From Prunella strophiata (Eukaryota > Chordata > Aves > Passeriformes > Prunellidae), in NCBI GenBank assembly GCA_036583965.1, contig JAZBQD010000030.1:51585551-51649550 (forward strand): a stretch of 64,000 nucleotides of DNA, read 5' to 3'. Positions 36,770 through 48,806 of this stretch are shown here, piece after piece (position 1 is the first letter of the stretch; every line of letters begins with the position of its first letter). The position numbers and the translations under genes were made by a program. The notes below the pieces were generated by a model, which was given only the letters and a program-made list of their open reading frames with translations, was not told the origin of the DNA and did not search any database.

Positions 36770-38145
36770 AACATATTATTTACACAAGCTTTGCATTCCT
36801 TTCATGACTTGCTAATTCTTTTGACATGAGTATACTGCAATCTTGTGAATAGTGCTCCAGTCTCAAGGAGGTATTCAGAGTGTACTTTCAGGCACCTGTT
36901 CATCTTAATAGTGCTCATACCTATTCATACTAATAGTGCAGTATCCCTGGGTGAGAGAAAACAAGACTATTCCAGGACACAATTCATGGTTTTGTTATGA
37001 AACAGCATTGAAGTAGCCCTTCACCATGAGCATAAGAGTGTCTCCTCAGCCTTTGTAACTTAAGTGCTAGAGTTAGATGGTAATCCACTCTCTCCCTACC
37101 CAAAATTATACAAAATACAAAGGACTACTGATTTTAAGCACACAGGACGCTGCAGAACAAAAAACCCCAAACCTGTTCCTCGTTATGCTAAATATTTTTG
37201 CAGTATTTTGCCAGTGATTCTCCCTTCCACTGCTTCCATTGCCCTCCACCATTATAATCAGATGACCCAAATTAAACTGTCCTCCAAAAGTTTTAATCAG
37301 TCAAAATTGGCTTTTCTCTAGTGAGATTTAGGGAACACAGGGCAAATTCTTGCATCTTGCTTTCAAAAATATTTATCAATAAATGAGAAAGTAAATTCAG
37401 TCTTTCTGCCATTTAGATTGGCTGAATTACCAGATATTATAAAGCAAGTCCAACTTGAAACAGTAATTTTCAGTCAGTATCACTTCTCATGAACTAGCAA
37501 AACATGCATCATCTATACCACATACACTCTGGGGCATTAAAAAGTCTGTTTATGCTAACCCATGTTTTCAGCCTCAGAGCTCATACTTTTCCATTTCCCT
37601 TTTCATTTGCAATAAAGCTGAATTAATATTTCTTTTATTGTCAGGCAGCTGGGGCAGCTCTATGTGAATAAGCCACCTGAGTACCATTTCTGGAATAATT
37701 TACTCTTTAGTTAACCCAAATTCCCAATACATAGTGAGCAGTTCCAGAGTGAAGGACAAGTGCTCATTATTTTATATTAAAGTAATTTAATTTTTACCAT
37801 GCATACACACAGTCATTCTGACCTGATCACCAACCTACTTTTTCTGAAGAAAGCATGCACTGCATATTTAAATGAAGGTCCTATCCATATTTATTACAAT
37901 AGCAGACCACAATGGGTTGCAGATCGCCCATTGTGGTGCTCAAAAATGCTTAGACCTAAATATGCCACAACGCATTAAGGAGACAAAGCAAGGAGAACTG
38001 ACAGTTTTCTAAATTGGCTTTAAATAACAGTTTCTCTCACAAAGCACTGAATCCATACAGGGCACAAAATGTGGAGGACAGCTAGACAAATAAACGAAAA
38101 GGGCTGTTTGAGTGCCAGAGAGCAGGAATGGAACTGAGAGCTCAG

Positions 38146-38155
38146 CAAAGGATAC
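38146..38155 (-). promoter_or_regulatory. WDFY2: U12-type 5' splice site
   Basis: GTATCCTTTG directly after exon 5 on the minus strand; the nearly invariant ATCCTT core is complete. Confidence 0.85.
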
Positions 38156-38306
38156 TGCAGGCCGCAGGCGCCGGCGCTGGTGCGGTACCCGCCCAGCCGC
38201 TGGCCGCTCTCTGAGCAGTGCCACGTGAAGTGTTTGTCTTGTCCGGTGCTCAACACCCACTCCATCTCCAGGACAAACAGAATCATGATGACCCTGCTTT
38301 GATGAG
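38156..38306 (-). CDS. WDFY2: WDFY2 exon 5, third WD repeat
   Basis: 151 nt: two bases complete Ala, then HQSRVIMILFVLEMEWVLST, GQDKHFTWHCSESGQRLGGY, RTSAGACGLQ ending two bases into Gln. Near-identical to human with a few substitutions (VLEMEW for VLELEW, SAGACG for SAVASG). The 3' half is GC- and CpG-rich. The donor is the U12-type GTATCCTTT. Acceptor CTTTCAG. Confidence 0.97.
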
Positions 38307-39550
38307 CTGAAAGTTAAGCAGACAGACATATAATCACATTGCAAAGAACATGGGGGCAGACAACCATTGCAAATATCAACTGCACCCAACTCTTCCACTC
38401 ACACTTCCCTACAGAAGCAGCTGGTGTTTAATAATCCTGTTGACATCTGCTTCCATGGAAGTTTGTAAGGTCCCTGCTCTGCATGTTCAGTGTTCGCATG
38501 AGAAACAGTGGAAGCAAGACTTAATTCCTTCCATGCCTATTGCAGTCATTTATCTTCTGCAGCAGCACAAGTCCTCCCCCCATCATTGAATCGTCACTAA
38601 GAAAGCTGACACTGTGGATTGGACTGGGGTTTCCATTTAAACCTCTTTTGAGCTAATTTTTGACAGCAGTGGAAATGCCTACACTGTTGCTCCTCTTGCT
38701 GTGAAGTTTTGGTGGATCTGGGCTGTGGTACTCCAGCAGAATGATGAGTTACAGCACAGGCACAATACTGCACCAAAGGGAAGTTTCAGCATTAAAAGGT
38801 TACTGGAAAAAAATTGAAATAAAAGAAAATATCACAGCTGTGGTAGATGCATCAAACAGCTGAAGAAATAAGTTTCAACTGCTACCAAAATAAAACCATC
38901 AAAAGGTTTTCATTAAAATAAGGGAATGCATGCTTGTTTTTTGTATGAATGACCAGTGGGCTTGGTCATGAAGTGCTGATTGAGCTGATATTCTAATAAA
39001 ACAAGTGGTTGGAAAGACATACAGGACTATTCCCAGCTGTAACTTAATGGTGAATGTCACACTCAATCTACAGCCCTACTGGCTTATTACTGTTCTAAGA
39101 TGCAGCAACATGTGTCGCACAAAACAGACTGCTTGTATTTGTTTGTGTAAAAACTGACACAAAAAAAGATCTAATATGTTTAAAAGCTTAACAACCAGCC
39201 CCAAGCCTCCATCTGAAATGCAGAGAATCTCCTCAGAAGAGCATGGGAAGATTGCTGTCTGCCCTATACAAATATGCAGCATATATGAAAGCTGTGTTCA
39301 AACCCCTCAAGGGAGAAGTACCTTGAAGGAAAGAAGAGGAGGCTCCCAAGAGCCAACACCAGCCCTGATTCACACTTCTTTTTCAGACTGAAATTCCCTG
39401 AGCAGAAAAGTCAACAGATGTACTGACACAACTTGCCATAATGGTGATTGGCAGCTAAACCAAAGTGCTTTCAATTCAGCACTCTGTTGTCCACCTGCAC
39501 ATATTAGCTGGTGCTACCACACATGTGCTGATGGCAGATATATCTCAAAC

Positions 39551-39613
39551 AAGTAAAAGTGCACATCATCTAAGTGTAGATGTAAGTAAAAGTGTAGACC
39601 ATCTAAGTGAAGG
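39551..39613. repeat. 33-bp imperfect tandem duplication
   Basis: AAGTAAAAGTG...CATCTAAGTG occurs twice with a 33-bp period (starts at 39551 and 39584), with a few mismatches. Confidence 0.8.
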
Positions 39614-40548
39614 AGCAAAGAGAAGACAAATGCAAATAGAAAATCACTTGTCATTAAGAGGGAAATTGACTCATGTAAGGCTTAAAGAAGCAAAATATCA
39701 GAAGATTGGAAGCTGATAGAAGAGCAAGGAAGAGGTCTGGGCCCTAGGATTAACACAGGTTCAGCATCTTGAAGCAGCAAACAAAAAGCTGGCTGTTCAT
39801 GTGCTGAAGATTTGATCACCATTTGTATGCAGAAAAAATGTGGAGCAAACAATTCCAAAGCTGCTCATTTGTAACAACAGCAGGATGGAGATGGGGGATG
39901 GAGTGTGAATGTGGTCACAGCACAGGAAAACTCTCAACAGGCACCAGGCAAGAGCAGATGTGTGTAAGCCAGAATGAGAAGACAGCCATTTGTGGGGAAA
40001 AATTATGCAGTACTTAAGGGAGAGAAGCAGCAGAGAGGAGAAGGGCACAGGTCCATGTGCAGCTGGAGGGCAGAGGGAGCAGGGTGGCTGCTCTCCTCTA
40101 TGAGAAAGCAGCAGCAAGCACTATGCAAAGAGCAGGTTGGAGAGAGGATGGAAAGGCTGTGCCCAGAGAAAAGAAGCTGCAGCCAGGAGGTGCACAGCAA
40201 GATGTCAGCAAAGGTAATGGAGAGTAGTGCTGTGCATAAAGGCAAAAGTCTAAGAAGCTTGGCCACACAGTGCTGGGCAAGAAGCTGTTCTGAGGGGTTA
40301 CAACAGTAAAAAGTATGAACAAACACCAAAACAGAGCTGGAAATTGCCAGGAAGATAAAAAGCTTAGCATGAGCAAGAAAAGCACAAGTGAAGAGGCTGT
40401 GCTTAGGGGAAAGCAGAAGTAAGGACATGACATGAGCTAGCCTTAAAGCAGAGGGCCAGGGGACACCCTTGAAACAGGCAGGCTGCACAAAGCATGGGGC
40501 AGAAGCAGGTCTACAAATCTGGCTAGGCAGAAAAAGTGTGTGTTAAAT

Positions 40549-40566
40549 AAATATATATATATATAA
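40549..40566. repeat. AT dinucleotide microsatellite
   Basis: Short (AT)n run of about seven units flanked by AAATAA. Confidence 0.75.
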
Positions 40567-42194
40567 ATAAGTAAAACAAAACACTAAACCAGGAGCTGTT
40601 ATCTCATCCAGAGGGAGCATGGCAAGATGGTCCAGTTGCAAGAAGCAGAGTAGAGAAGGCCATAAAGAATGGGAAGCACCAACAGCCATATGGACCAGCC
40701 TGTGAGGGGCTGGAGGGGGCTGGAATCCAAGGCTGCTGAGTGGAGGGAAAGGTTTCTTGGAGGAATGTGGGAGGAGTTGCCCAGGGAGAGAGCAGAGGTT
40801 GTCCCCATCTTCAGCTGGTGCTGTGACTGAAGAAGAGGGGATGATGATATGAGAGACAGACACACAATGAAAAAAATTGATTTCCCAGGGCATCCCAAAT
40901 GGCACTATCAATTGCTTGCACTACTCCTCCTTATGCAAGGGCCTGCAGGAGGCCAACGCCACAAGACCCACCCTGGACTCCTGACTAATCCTGTGTCACA
41001 TCCCCCATCTCTGCATTCAGATCCCTTTCAAGAAATAAGATTTCACAACTCCAGACATGGTGTTGCAGCAAAACCTCCACAGAGCATGTCCAGCATGTAC
41101 ACCACCAAGACCAGGCTCCATAAGCCACCAGACCTGGCTGCACACCCCTACCAAGACCAGAGCACAGTCTATCCATGTGCTGCTGTTCTCTGTCACCAGA
41201 AGATAATTTGGCCAACATATTCATGGCCTTTCAAGACACAAAAAATGTTCTTTAATCACTACAGCAGCCTCAGCTATTTATAATAATGCCTTGTTGTGGG
41301 AGATTATCAACAGCCCACCAGTCACTGCACAGGAGCACTGCTGACCATTTACAAAGCTGGAAACAAAACCAGACAGCATGATTCAGCTAATGCCACTTAT
41401 TATCACTATTTAGCCACTATGTAGGCTAAATAAAAGTACTTACTCCCCCTAAAATACTTTTGAAGAACATAAAGGTCTTACTTTAAGCAAAACTTTTTAA
41501 AAGCAAGACTTTTAGCAAATGAACCACTAGAAGACCACCATACCCAACAAAACCACCTGTTCCTTTTTAATTTTAATTTTTCCTTGCCTAGGGTTTTACC
41601 AAGATGCTTATGCGAACCCCAGAACTCAGTATGGCCATGTGAGGAAGGTGCACTGCAGGGACAGGACTGTGGAGGGAGTCCTGTTGGACAATGTGAGGAA
41701 GGTCCATCTCTGTTGAATCTTGATATACCTGCCCAAAGGACTACAATGCTCTTCCCTGCATATTCTCCCAGACAGCACGTTGAAAACATGGCTCTTTCCT
41801 CCTTGTTGTGTCCCAGCTGGACTTTGGACCCAGTGAGGCCGCTGATAAGCCCAGATCCAGTGCTCTGGTTGGAGGCAAATGTAGCAAGAGGAGCATGAAT
41901 GTGCCTAACACTGTGTGAACCACTGGAACTACAGGATCCTGTGACTGACAGCAGCTCACAGAGCACCTCACTTTTGCAATGTTTCCCCAGCACTCCAGAC
42001 CTCCAGCATGGGCCCAGGGACCAAGCAGACGGGGTGCTAGGTTCCTTCAGCAACACCTGGTGTGAGAGTGGAGAATCCAGGAGCATGTCTTTTTGGAGGG
42101 GGGTGGTGGGAGGCATTCTGCTGTGGGCAGCCCCAGGTCATTGGTGCCCCGAAAACAGTGGGGAATCCCATTGGATTTTTTTATTTTTCCTGCC

Positions 42195-42423
42195 TTGCAC
42201 TGTCAGAAAACTGTTCACTGCAATTGTGCAGTGTGTGCAGCGAGACACTAGCACAAGTTGTCAAGAGAAGCAGTGGATGCCCCATTTCTGGAAGTGTTCA
42301 AGGCCAGATTGGATGGGGCTTTGAGAACCTGTCTAGTGGAAGGTGTCCCTGCCCATGGCAGGGGGGTGGAACTTACTGATCTTTATGGCCCCTTTCAACC
42401 CAAACCATTCTATGATCCTATGA
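42195..42423 (+). mobile_element. CR1 LINE 3' end, sense
   Basis: Matches the CR1 terminal segment: 'tggatgccccatttctggaa', 'gtgttcaaggccagattgga', 'tggaaggtgtccctgcccat', then 'caacccaaaccattctatga' and TCCTATGA at the 3' end. It lies antisense to WDFY2 in intron 4 and is among the least diverged copies here. The 5' limit is approximate. Confidence 0.9.
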
Positions 42424-43370
42424 AAAACCTTCCCATGGTGAGACAGGTAGGGTAGGAAGAAGGTGACTCTAGTTAGGAGCGTGGTCAGCTGCACCACCTC
42501 TCCACTGATGTTAGTGGACACTCATTAGAATCCTTTGCTCTCCAATATTTGGGAAATCTGAGCTCTTGGGTTTCCCCCTAGGACAACCCATGGAGGTTCT
42601 CCATGACATCTTCCTATCTGAAGGCCTCCTCTAATGTTTGCAACACATCTGGCACATTGCAGAAAACCAGAAAAACCAGAACAACAGTTTTTATTTTCTT
42701 TTCTTTTCTTTTTTAATTTTATGAGAGTTTTTGCCCAGACCTTCAGTGGGCTGTCACAGCCAATGAGCTTTTCTGAAATACCGCCAAGAAATCCATTCCC
42801 TCTTCCAAAATTTTCAGCATTTTCCCTGAAGAACTCATCAAGAAAGTTGTTCTCATGCATATGTTGTTCTGCATATACAGAAGAAAAGACCTCAGCTCAC
42901 CCTCTTTAGTGCCACAACATTTAAATAGGAAACTTAGCTGCATTAAACTTTGGTGACTGCAAAGCAATCACAAATTTGGATACTTGACACCTCTGTACAC
43001 TCATACTGCACAATCCTATTTAAGATTCATATATATATATTTTATCATCATTGGATATTTTTCTTCAGTTTTTACAAGCTAAGAAAAAATGCAGGCATTC
43101 TGGCCTAATTTTACAATACACCAGACATTCATGAAACACTCACATGTTAGCCATGCTCTGCAAAAATCAAGATTCTCTCCATATCGTAAAATTCAAATGT
43201 TACAAAGTGATCCCCAGAGCCTCCATTCAGAGATTTAAATTACTCTCTCAATATTTCAAGGTATAAACCTCAAAATATATGCATAAGAACATATTTTAAA
43301 AGGTATGTGAGAAATGTCAAGCTAACATGTCAGAGGCTTCTATACAGAAACATAATGCTTAGTATATAAT

Positions 43371-43384
43371 ATATGATATCATAT
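43371..43384. repeat. 14-bp perfect palindrome in AT-rich run
   Basis: ATATGATATCATAT equals its own reverse complement; it lies in a longer ATATAAT-type low-complexity stretch. Confidence 0.8.
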
Positions 43385-43413
43385 AATATCATACCACCTC
43401 TTACTTAAACAGC

Positions 43414-43430
43414 AAAAAAAAAAAAAAAAA
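43414..43430. repeat. A17 homopolymer
   Basis: Run of 17 A in WDFY2 intron 4 (a T17 on the gene strand). Confidence 0.85.
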
Positions 43431-44013
43431 TAAATTGTCATATATACTTGATAATTTTATAAGAATACCTGTCAAAAACAGTGTCCTTTAGAGGTTTGAA
43501 AAGGATAAATAGCTAGGTTTCTGAAAACAGCACAATAGTAAACACCACACTTTAATTAGAAAAGGTATAGACCGTCATTTCTTGACCTTTTACTAGGAGA
43601 GGTATTCACTGATAATATTGTGGTTATTGGAAATTATAGTTACTGAAATAAAACCAAACTAACCCCAAAAGCTTCAGCCTTAAAAGATGGGTTAGCTCCC
43701 TAAGTTGTTTCAGTAGATACACTGGATTACTGAAGATTGAAAATCTCCTATTCCCCAAACGTGGACAATTTGCTGTCTACTGTGATATTCCAAAGCAACC
43801 TTTAAAAGGAAAAACAGAACATGAAACAGCTCTTTTAAAAATCTTGTAATCTCAGAACGAAGCACATTATAGATCTATTGATAAAACCAGCAGTTACATT
43901 AGTTTAAAAAAATTTATCATTGTAAGGGAATGTTTTCCATTCATACTCCTTAAGAAAACATTAACAAAAATTAATGACAATACAAACAAATTAACATGGG
44001 TCATGGTTCTTAC

Positions 44014-44068
44014 CCTGGTAACTTTTCACTAGTGTCATCTTGTTGTAATCTTCCGATAAAATGAATTC
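44014..44068 (-). CDS. WDFY2: WDFY2 exon 4, short coding exon
   Basis: 55 nt encoding EFILSEDYNKMTLVKSYQ plus one base of Ala, too short for an ORF search and found by homology to human EFILSEDYNKMTPVKNYQA. It joins WD blades 2 and 3. Acceptor CTCCCACAG, donor GTAAGA; both phases agree with exons 3 and 5. Confidence 0.95.
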
Positions 44069-44387
44069 CTGTGGGAGGGAAAGAAAAAACAAAAGAAACA
44101 GGGCTTAGAGATGCAAAGCATTTGAGATTGTTTACATTTAAGTACTTTACCTAGATAAGCTCTCCCTTCTTCGATCAGCCCTATCGATACTTTTAATAAT
44201 TTTGAGTACCTAAATCCCTGAAGTATTTAACTTTTTAAAGCTGCCTAAGACAATATTATGAGTGCTTCTGAAGGTAGTGGATAAAAGAGGAACTATTAAA
44301 ACAGAAGTCAAAAAAGCTGCCACAAAATAAGGAACCTGAGACCTGGCAAACAGCTGCTGCTCAGGACTGCCTGGGCAGAAACCTGCA

Positions 44388-44456
44388 TGTGTGCACAGCT
44401 ATGTGTGCCCACGTGTACATTTGTGTATACACATGTATCCATGTGTGTGCATACAC
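44388..44456. repeat. Degenerate TG/CA alternating stretch
   Basis: Alternating purine-pyrimidine sequence with repeated TGTGTG, ACATGTAT and GTGTGCAT words, resembling a decayed (TG)n microsatellite. Confidence 0.65.
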
Positions 44457-47400
44457 TAACTACACCCCAACCTGAATGCTCAGGAAACACAATATAAATA
44501 TGTAAGAGACCCTCCAAATTGCTCAGCCCAGACTAGGTACCAACAATATGTAATAGGAATGGAATGCATTTCAGGTTTCTGTTTAAAAGCCTCTCAGTGC
44601 TTCAGACAAACAGAAACCCAAACTTCTCTGTGTCCAGGCAAGAGCACACCTATAGGGACGGGCTCTGTTGTCTTGGTGCTGCTGTTCAATTTCCAATATG
44701 GCTTTTGCATGGGAAAATGTTGAGCATGGCAGCTAGGAGTCTGCATGGCAGCCTTGGCTCCTGGAAAAGTCCCAGGTGGTTAAACTCACTGACCACCAGG
44801 GTGCTCCTGCAGATTGTTTTGAAGAGGAGAGTTACTCAAAACTGGGGAAACAGAATGGCCACTACCAAACTCCTGCAACATCTCTCTGGAGGAAACACCC
44901 AAACAAATGGTAGGCTTTGTGGCAGCACTGCATGAAGTAGCTTTCAGAGAGCTGTCAGGTATCTATGTACACACATCACACATTTACAGAAACACAAAGT
45001 AAAAAAATAAGGTGTGTAAAACCATATAATTTTAATAACTTATAGCAAACTCCACAGAAACTCCCTGTGCTAATCTGCCTAGAGGACAGAAGAAGTAAAA
45101 CCTAACTCATTTAACCTGAAATGGATGGAAAATTAAAATAAACATTACAAACACAAGATAAGTGAATTTGATAAACATAGAGTTGTGAAATGTTCTTGTG
45201 CACATGCCAAAAGCACTAGAGAAAACTGGACTTCAGAAGCCTACAGCCTATGTTTAAGGCAAACTAAATGTTTAATACAAAAGAGCAAAAGAAATTCTAA
45301 GCCCCAACAAGCCAGTATTTCCCCCCAGTTTCCAAAGCACAATTTAAAAAGAAGTCACTCTGCATTTTCTGTTGGGTCACTGCAGGTAATCTGCCTGGCC
45401 TTCAGCACCCGAATTACTCAAACACATCACATCTACTGCTTGGCACCAAGATAGAGAGGTTACAGTACTCATCTGTGGAACATCTAGAGATCCCAGCTTC
45501 CAGAAAAAACAACTGTAAGTGATTTTAGGCAGCTATGTACTCTGCTCTCTCTATGTTTCTGTTCATAAATTTGTTACAAATACATTCTCTTAAATTGCTC
45601 TACTTTATCTTCCTCTCCTTAATCTGCTCCAGCTCCCAGTAGCCTTCCCTGGCAGCTGAGGACTACAGTGGGGTGTGTTACTTAAACAGCAGTAACACAT
45701 AAATTAAGTCAGCTGGATTTCCATACCAGGGTCACCCTTGCTCTACAAACCACAGAAAGTGTAAAATCTGCTATACTTTCCAGCTACTAACAGGGGAACT
45801 TGTTTTCCTTAACCATGGCCTGAAGAAGATTGTATCACCACATGAAATGCTTCACTACAAAGCCTATTTGAAGAAGGACCCTTTGCTAGGATGCTTTGTG
45901 CTATTGTTAACCTAAAGAGAAATTGCTCTAATTGCTGCCACAGGTGATGGGAAGATATGTCTGCCTTTCCCACCAATTTGGCTGTCCTTGTCTCCGACTG
46001 CAGTGGCACACAGATGCTGATGACTTCAGCTAGGATGTAGAGTGGATTGCATTCTCACTTTTATTTGCATTTTTCTCTCAACAAATTTGATGTTGCCAAA
46101 GAGCCCCACAGTTTCAGTGGAAGACTGAAAAGGCTTTTGAATATCTCCATTATAATACAATAAATCAAACATGTGGTTTGTAAGGTGTATCCAAGTATTG
46201 ATTACCACTGTATTCTTTAATATAAATCACTCCTATGCACCATCAATACACTGCTCCATCCAAATAAAAACAAATATAGTACAAGACAAACACAGTTTCA
46301 GTTAACCTAAATACTGGATTTTTTTTTCCCCCAAAGACTTCTTGCATATAATTTTATTCTTTGAAAGCACATGATAATTTGTGATGCATTTTCTAATCTT
46401 TCTGCAGGCCTCCCCACTCCCCTTTACAATCTCTCATGTTCTTCCATTGCCCTCTCCCTCTTCAGGCCAAATGCATTAGTTGTGTCACTAGACAGGTATT
46501 TTAGCACAGGGCACCTTGCTCAAGAAAGTCATGCCCTATTGCACATAAAATGTGTCATTTGCACTACAAAAACACCGACTACATCTCTTTAACACTGTAC
46601 CAGCAGAAGCTGTTTTTTTATCCTTGCCTACGTAGGTGTTTTGCTCCTCTCAGAGCTGCTGACGCTCAGTTCTCATTAGGCAGCTTCTGTCTCTTCTTAA
46701 TGAGCTGGAAAAGCTGGGGTCACCTACACAGCTCAGTCAGTGCTTGTTAACAGAACAGAGAAAGACTCCTGAGTCCTGTGCAACCCTTTTGCACAGGAGG
46801 GGTTAGGACACATCAGAGCACTCAGGATGGTAAAACACAACACCCTCCTTTGCAGGGATTAAAAACAACTTTTCTGGCAAGATCAATCTTTATCCTTCAG
46901 AGGTGGTTTTGGAGCTACTTTACTACCTTTTGTCGTACTTAAAACGTTAATGTTCAGTCTTGCCTGTTTCAGGTGAGCTTATTATTAGAACAGCAACTCA
47001 GTACCATGAAAGTCTTCACAAAGCACAAAGGAGAATTCTTGAAGACTGTCAGAATCTAGCTGTCCACTGATGTACACAGACTCACAACTATTCCTTTTGT
47101 AGCAAACCTCCCTCACACCGAAACACATACACCCACCACAAACTTCTCTTGAACAAAAGACTTCTGTAAAACCTCATCCTAGAAATAGTATCAGCATCTT
47201 GTTTAAATAATTCAGTCCTTGGCTGTGGGGCTGGGTGACATGGTCCAGGAACTAAGGAAGATCCATGCCTTCCCAGAGCTTTGGGTATATGCCAACTGAT
47301 GTATTGCAAAATGGAGAACTCTCCTTAAGCAACTGAATCCATTTCTGAGTAAATAATCTTTATATATTAGTTATGTGTTACCCATGCACAGGCTAGTTCC

Positions 47401-47947
47401 CACCTGGGGAATTTACAGGCTGCTCTTTGATAGGTGATGCCATTTTGACAGCACACTACAAATCTCCTTATAGGCTTGACTTTATCCTGTTAACACAAGT
47501 GACTGACTGCACTCTCAGGCCTTCCAGAGAGCAACAAACCTGCTTCAGAAATGGAAGAGAATGAAAACTCTTAAATCTTCTGTCAGACACTACATCTATA
47601 TGTGCTGGGGAAAAAAACAAGCCTCTATAAATAATGACAGCATTTTACTTTATTTATTATATAATCTCATTTCATTTCTTGAGGCAAAAAATACTAAACT
47701 CCCCACAACAGCAGAGGGGAAGGTTGTACATCAGCAGGTAGAGCCTGACTCAATCTCAAGTATTCAAAATACTGTTAATGGTCAAACTTGTGGACAGCTG
47801 CAAGATCAAATGAGGTGGAAGATGAATTTATCTTAGTAAGAACCATCTCCAAGGACAAATTCTGAAGGGATTATTCTGGTGCCCTGTTGTCCTTGCAGCT
47901 CTGCTCAAAGTATGTAACAGCTTCATACAGACTTAGGCAAGGTCAGC

Positions 47948-47964
47948 AAAAAAAAAAAAAAAAA
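47948..47964. repeat. A17 homopolymer
   Basis: Run of about 17 A followed by GATAAATTT, in WDFY2 intron 3. Confidence 0.85.
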
Positions 47965-48780
47965 GATAAATTTAATTCATCTTCAGCTACCTAAAAACTA
48001 AATCACTCATTTCAATTTCCCCAAAAATGAAGAAAGAAATTTATGCCATTTCATAACAGTTTCTAGAAAAACTAACATGGGTACATCCAAAGACATTTCA
48101 TCTTTTCTTTAATGGCTGCAGAACCTAATGCTTAACTTTATCTAGGAAATGAGTTTTCATATGGATGAAAGAGGTAAGAAGTCTCATCTTGGCAGTGGAA
48201 GTCTCCTGTTTATTGCAAGTGGAAGACCTTTCTTCTGTTTCCTGTGCTATCTTAAAAGCCTTGCAGCCATTAAAGTATGTTTTTTTCCAGTTCTCAGCAA
48301 GGAATTTATGTCCAGGATAAACTCTTTTGGCTTCCAAAAGGGATTTCAAGCAGTCCCTAAGATATAATTTCTTCTCAAAAAATGGTTTGCCAACTGTAAA
48401 AAAAGCAGATCACAGAAAGTTTGGAGTTTTTTACATTAGGTGCCACCACTCTTCAAGCAAGATGCTAGACAATCTTTACTTGAGATAACTATGTGCTGTG
48501 CTGCACAAAAGTTTGTGCACCCCTCATGCTGAGAAGTGACAAAACGTTAAAACACATCTGTTCCTCTCTATAGCAGCAAAAGTTGCTGCCTTGTTTCACA
48601 AAAGAGGTGGCCATACAAGCTCACCTCAGATGGCTTTGCTGGAACTTCTTCCTGTGCCAAAAGTGCTGCCCGTCCTTCTCAAAATGCAGAATATGCATTC
48701 CTGAGGTGCCACGCTTATAACCAAAATCCATACAGGTTACAAAAATTTCACTTCAAATAAAAAAAGGCAGTTCCACTTTC

Positions 48781-48806
48781 TTATCTCCATTTATTATCTC
48801 CATTTA
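48781..48806. repeat. Perfect 13-bp tandem duplication
   Basis: TTATCTCCATTTA repeated exactly twice head to tail. Confidence 0.9.

Larger units (their letters stand above)
36748..38155 (-). other. WDFY2: WDFY2 intron 5, probable U12-type intron
   Basis: 1.4 kb intron. Its minus-strand donor (38155 down to 38146) reads GTATCCTTTG, a perfect match to the minor-spliceosome GTATCCTTT consensus. A branch-like TTCCTCAGC lies at 36769-36761, seven of nine bases of TTCCTTRAC, with its presumptive branch A 15 nt before the exon, in the usual U12 window. The other introns here have ordinary U2 donors. No repeats recognised. Confidence 0.8.
38307..44013 (-). other. WDFY2: WDFY2 intron 4, 5.7 kb
   Basis: GTAAGA...CTTTCAG. 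It contains a 33-bp tandem pair (39551-39613), a purine-rich stretch (about 39720-40860), an AT-dinucleotide run near 40551, a CR1 fragment (about 42195-42423) and an A17 run at 43414. The 212-codon minus-strand open frame at 41478-42116 shows no family resemblance. Confidence 0.8.

Noticed and set aside
40003..40488. 161-codon minus-strand open frame with hydrophobic Leu/Cys-rich product
   Set aside because: Explained by purine-rich strand asymmetry, and overlapping frames are open for the same reason. No homology recognised.
40900..41280. Open frames around 40849-41283
   Set aside because: Opposing frames on both strands with no domain resemblance; ordinary intronic sequence.
41478..42116. 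212-codon minus-strand open frame, the longest in the window
   Set aside because: Ser/Gly/His-rich with no recognisable domain, in the WDFY2 intron 4 next to repeat-like sequence, with no splice phase consistent with WDFY2. Most likely chance or a repeat shadow.
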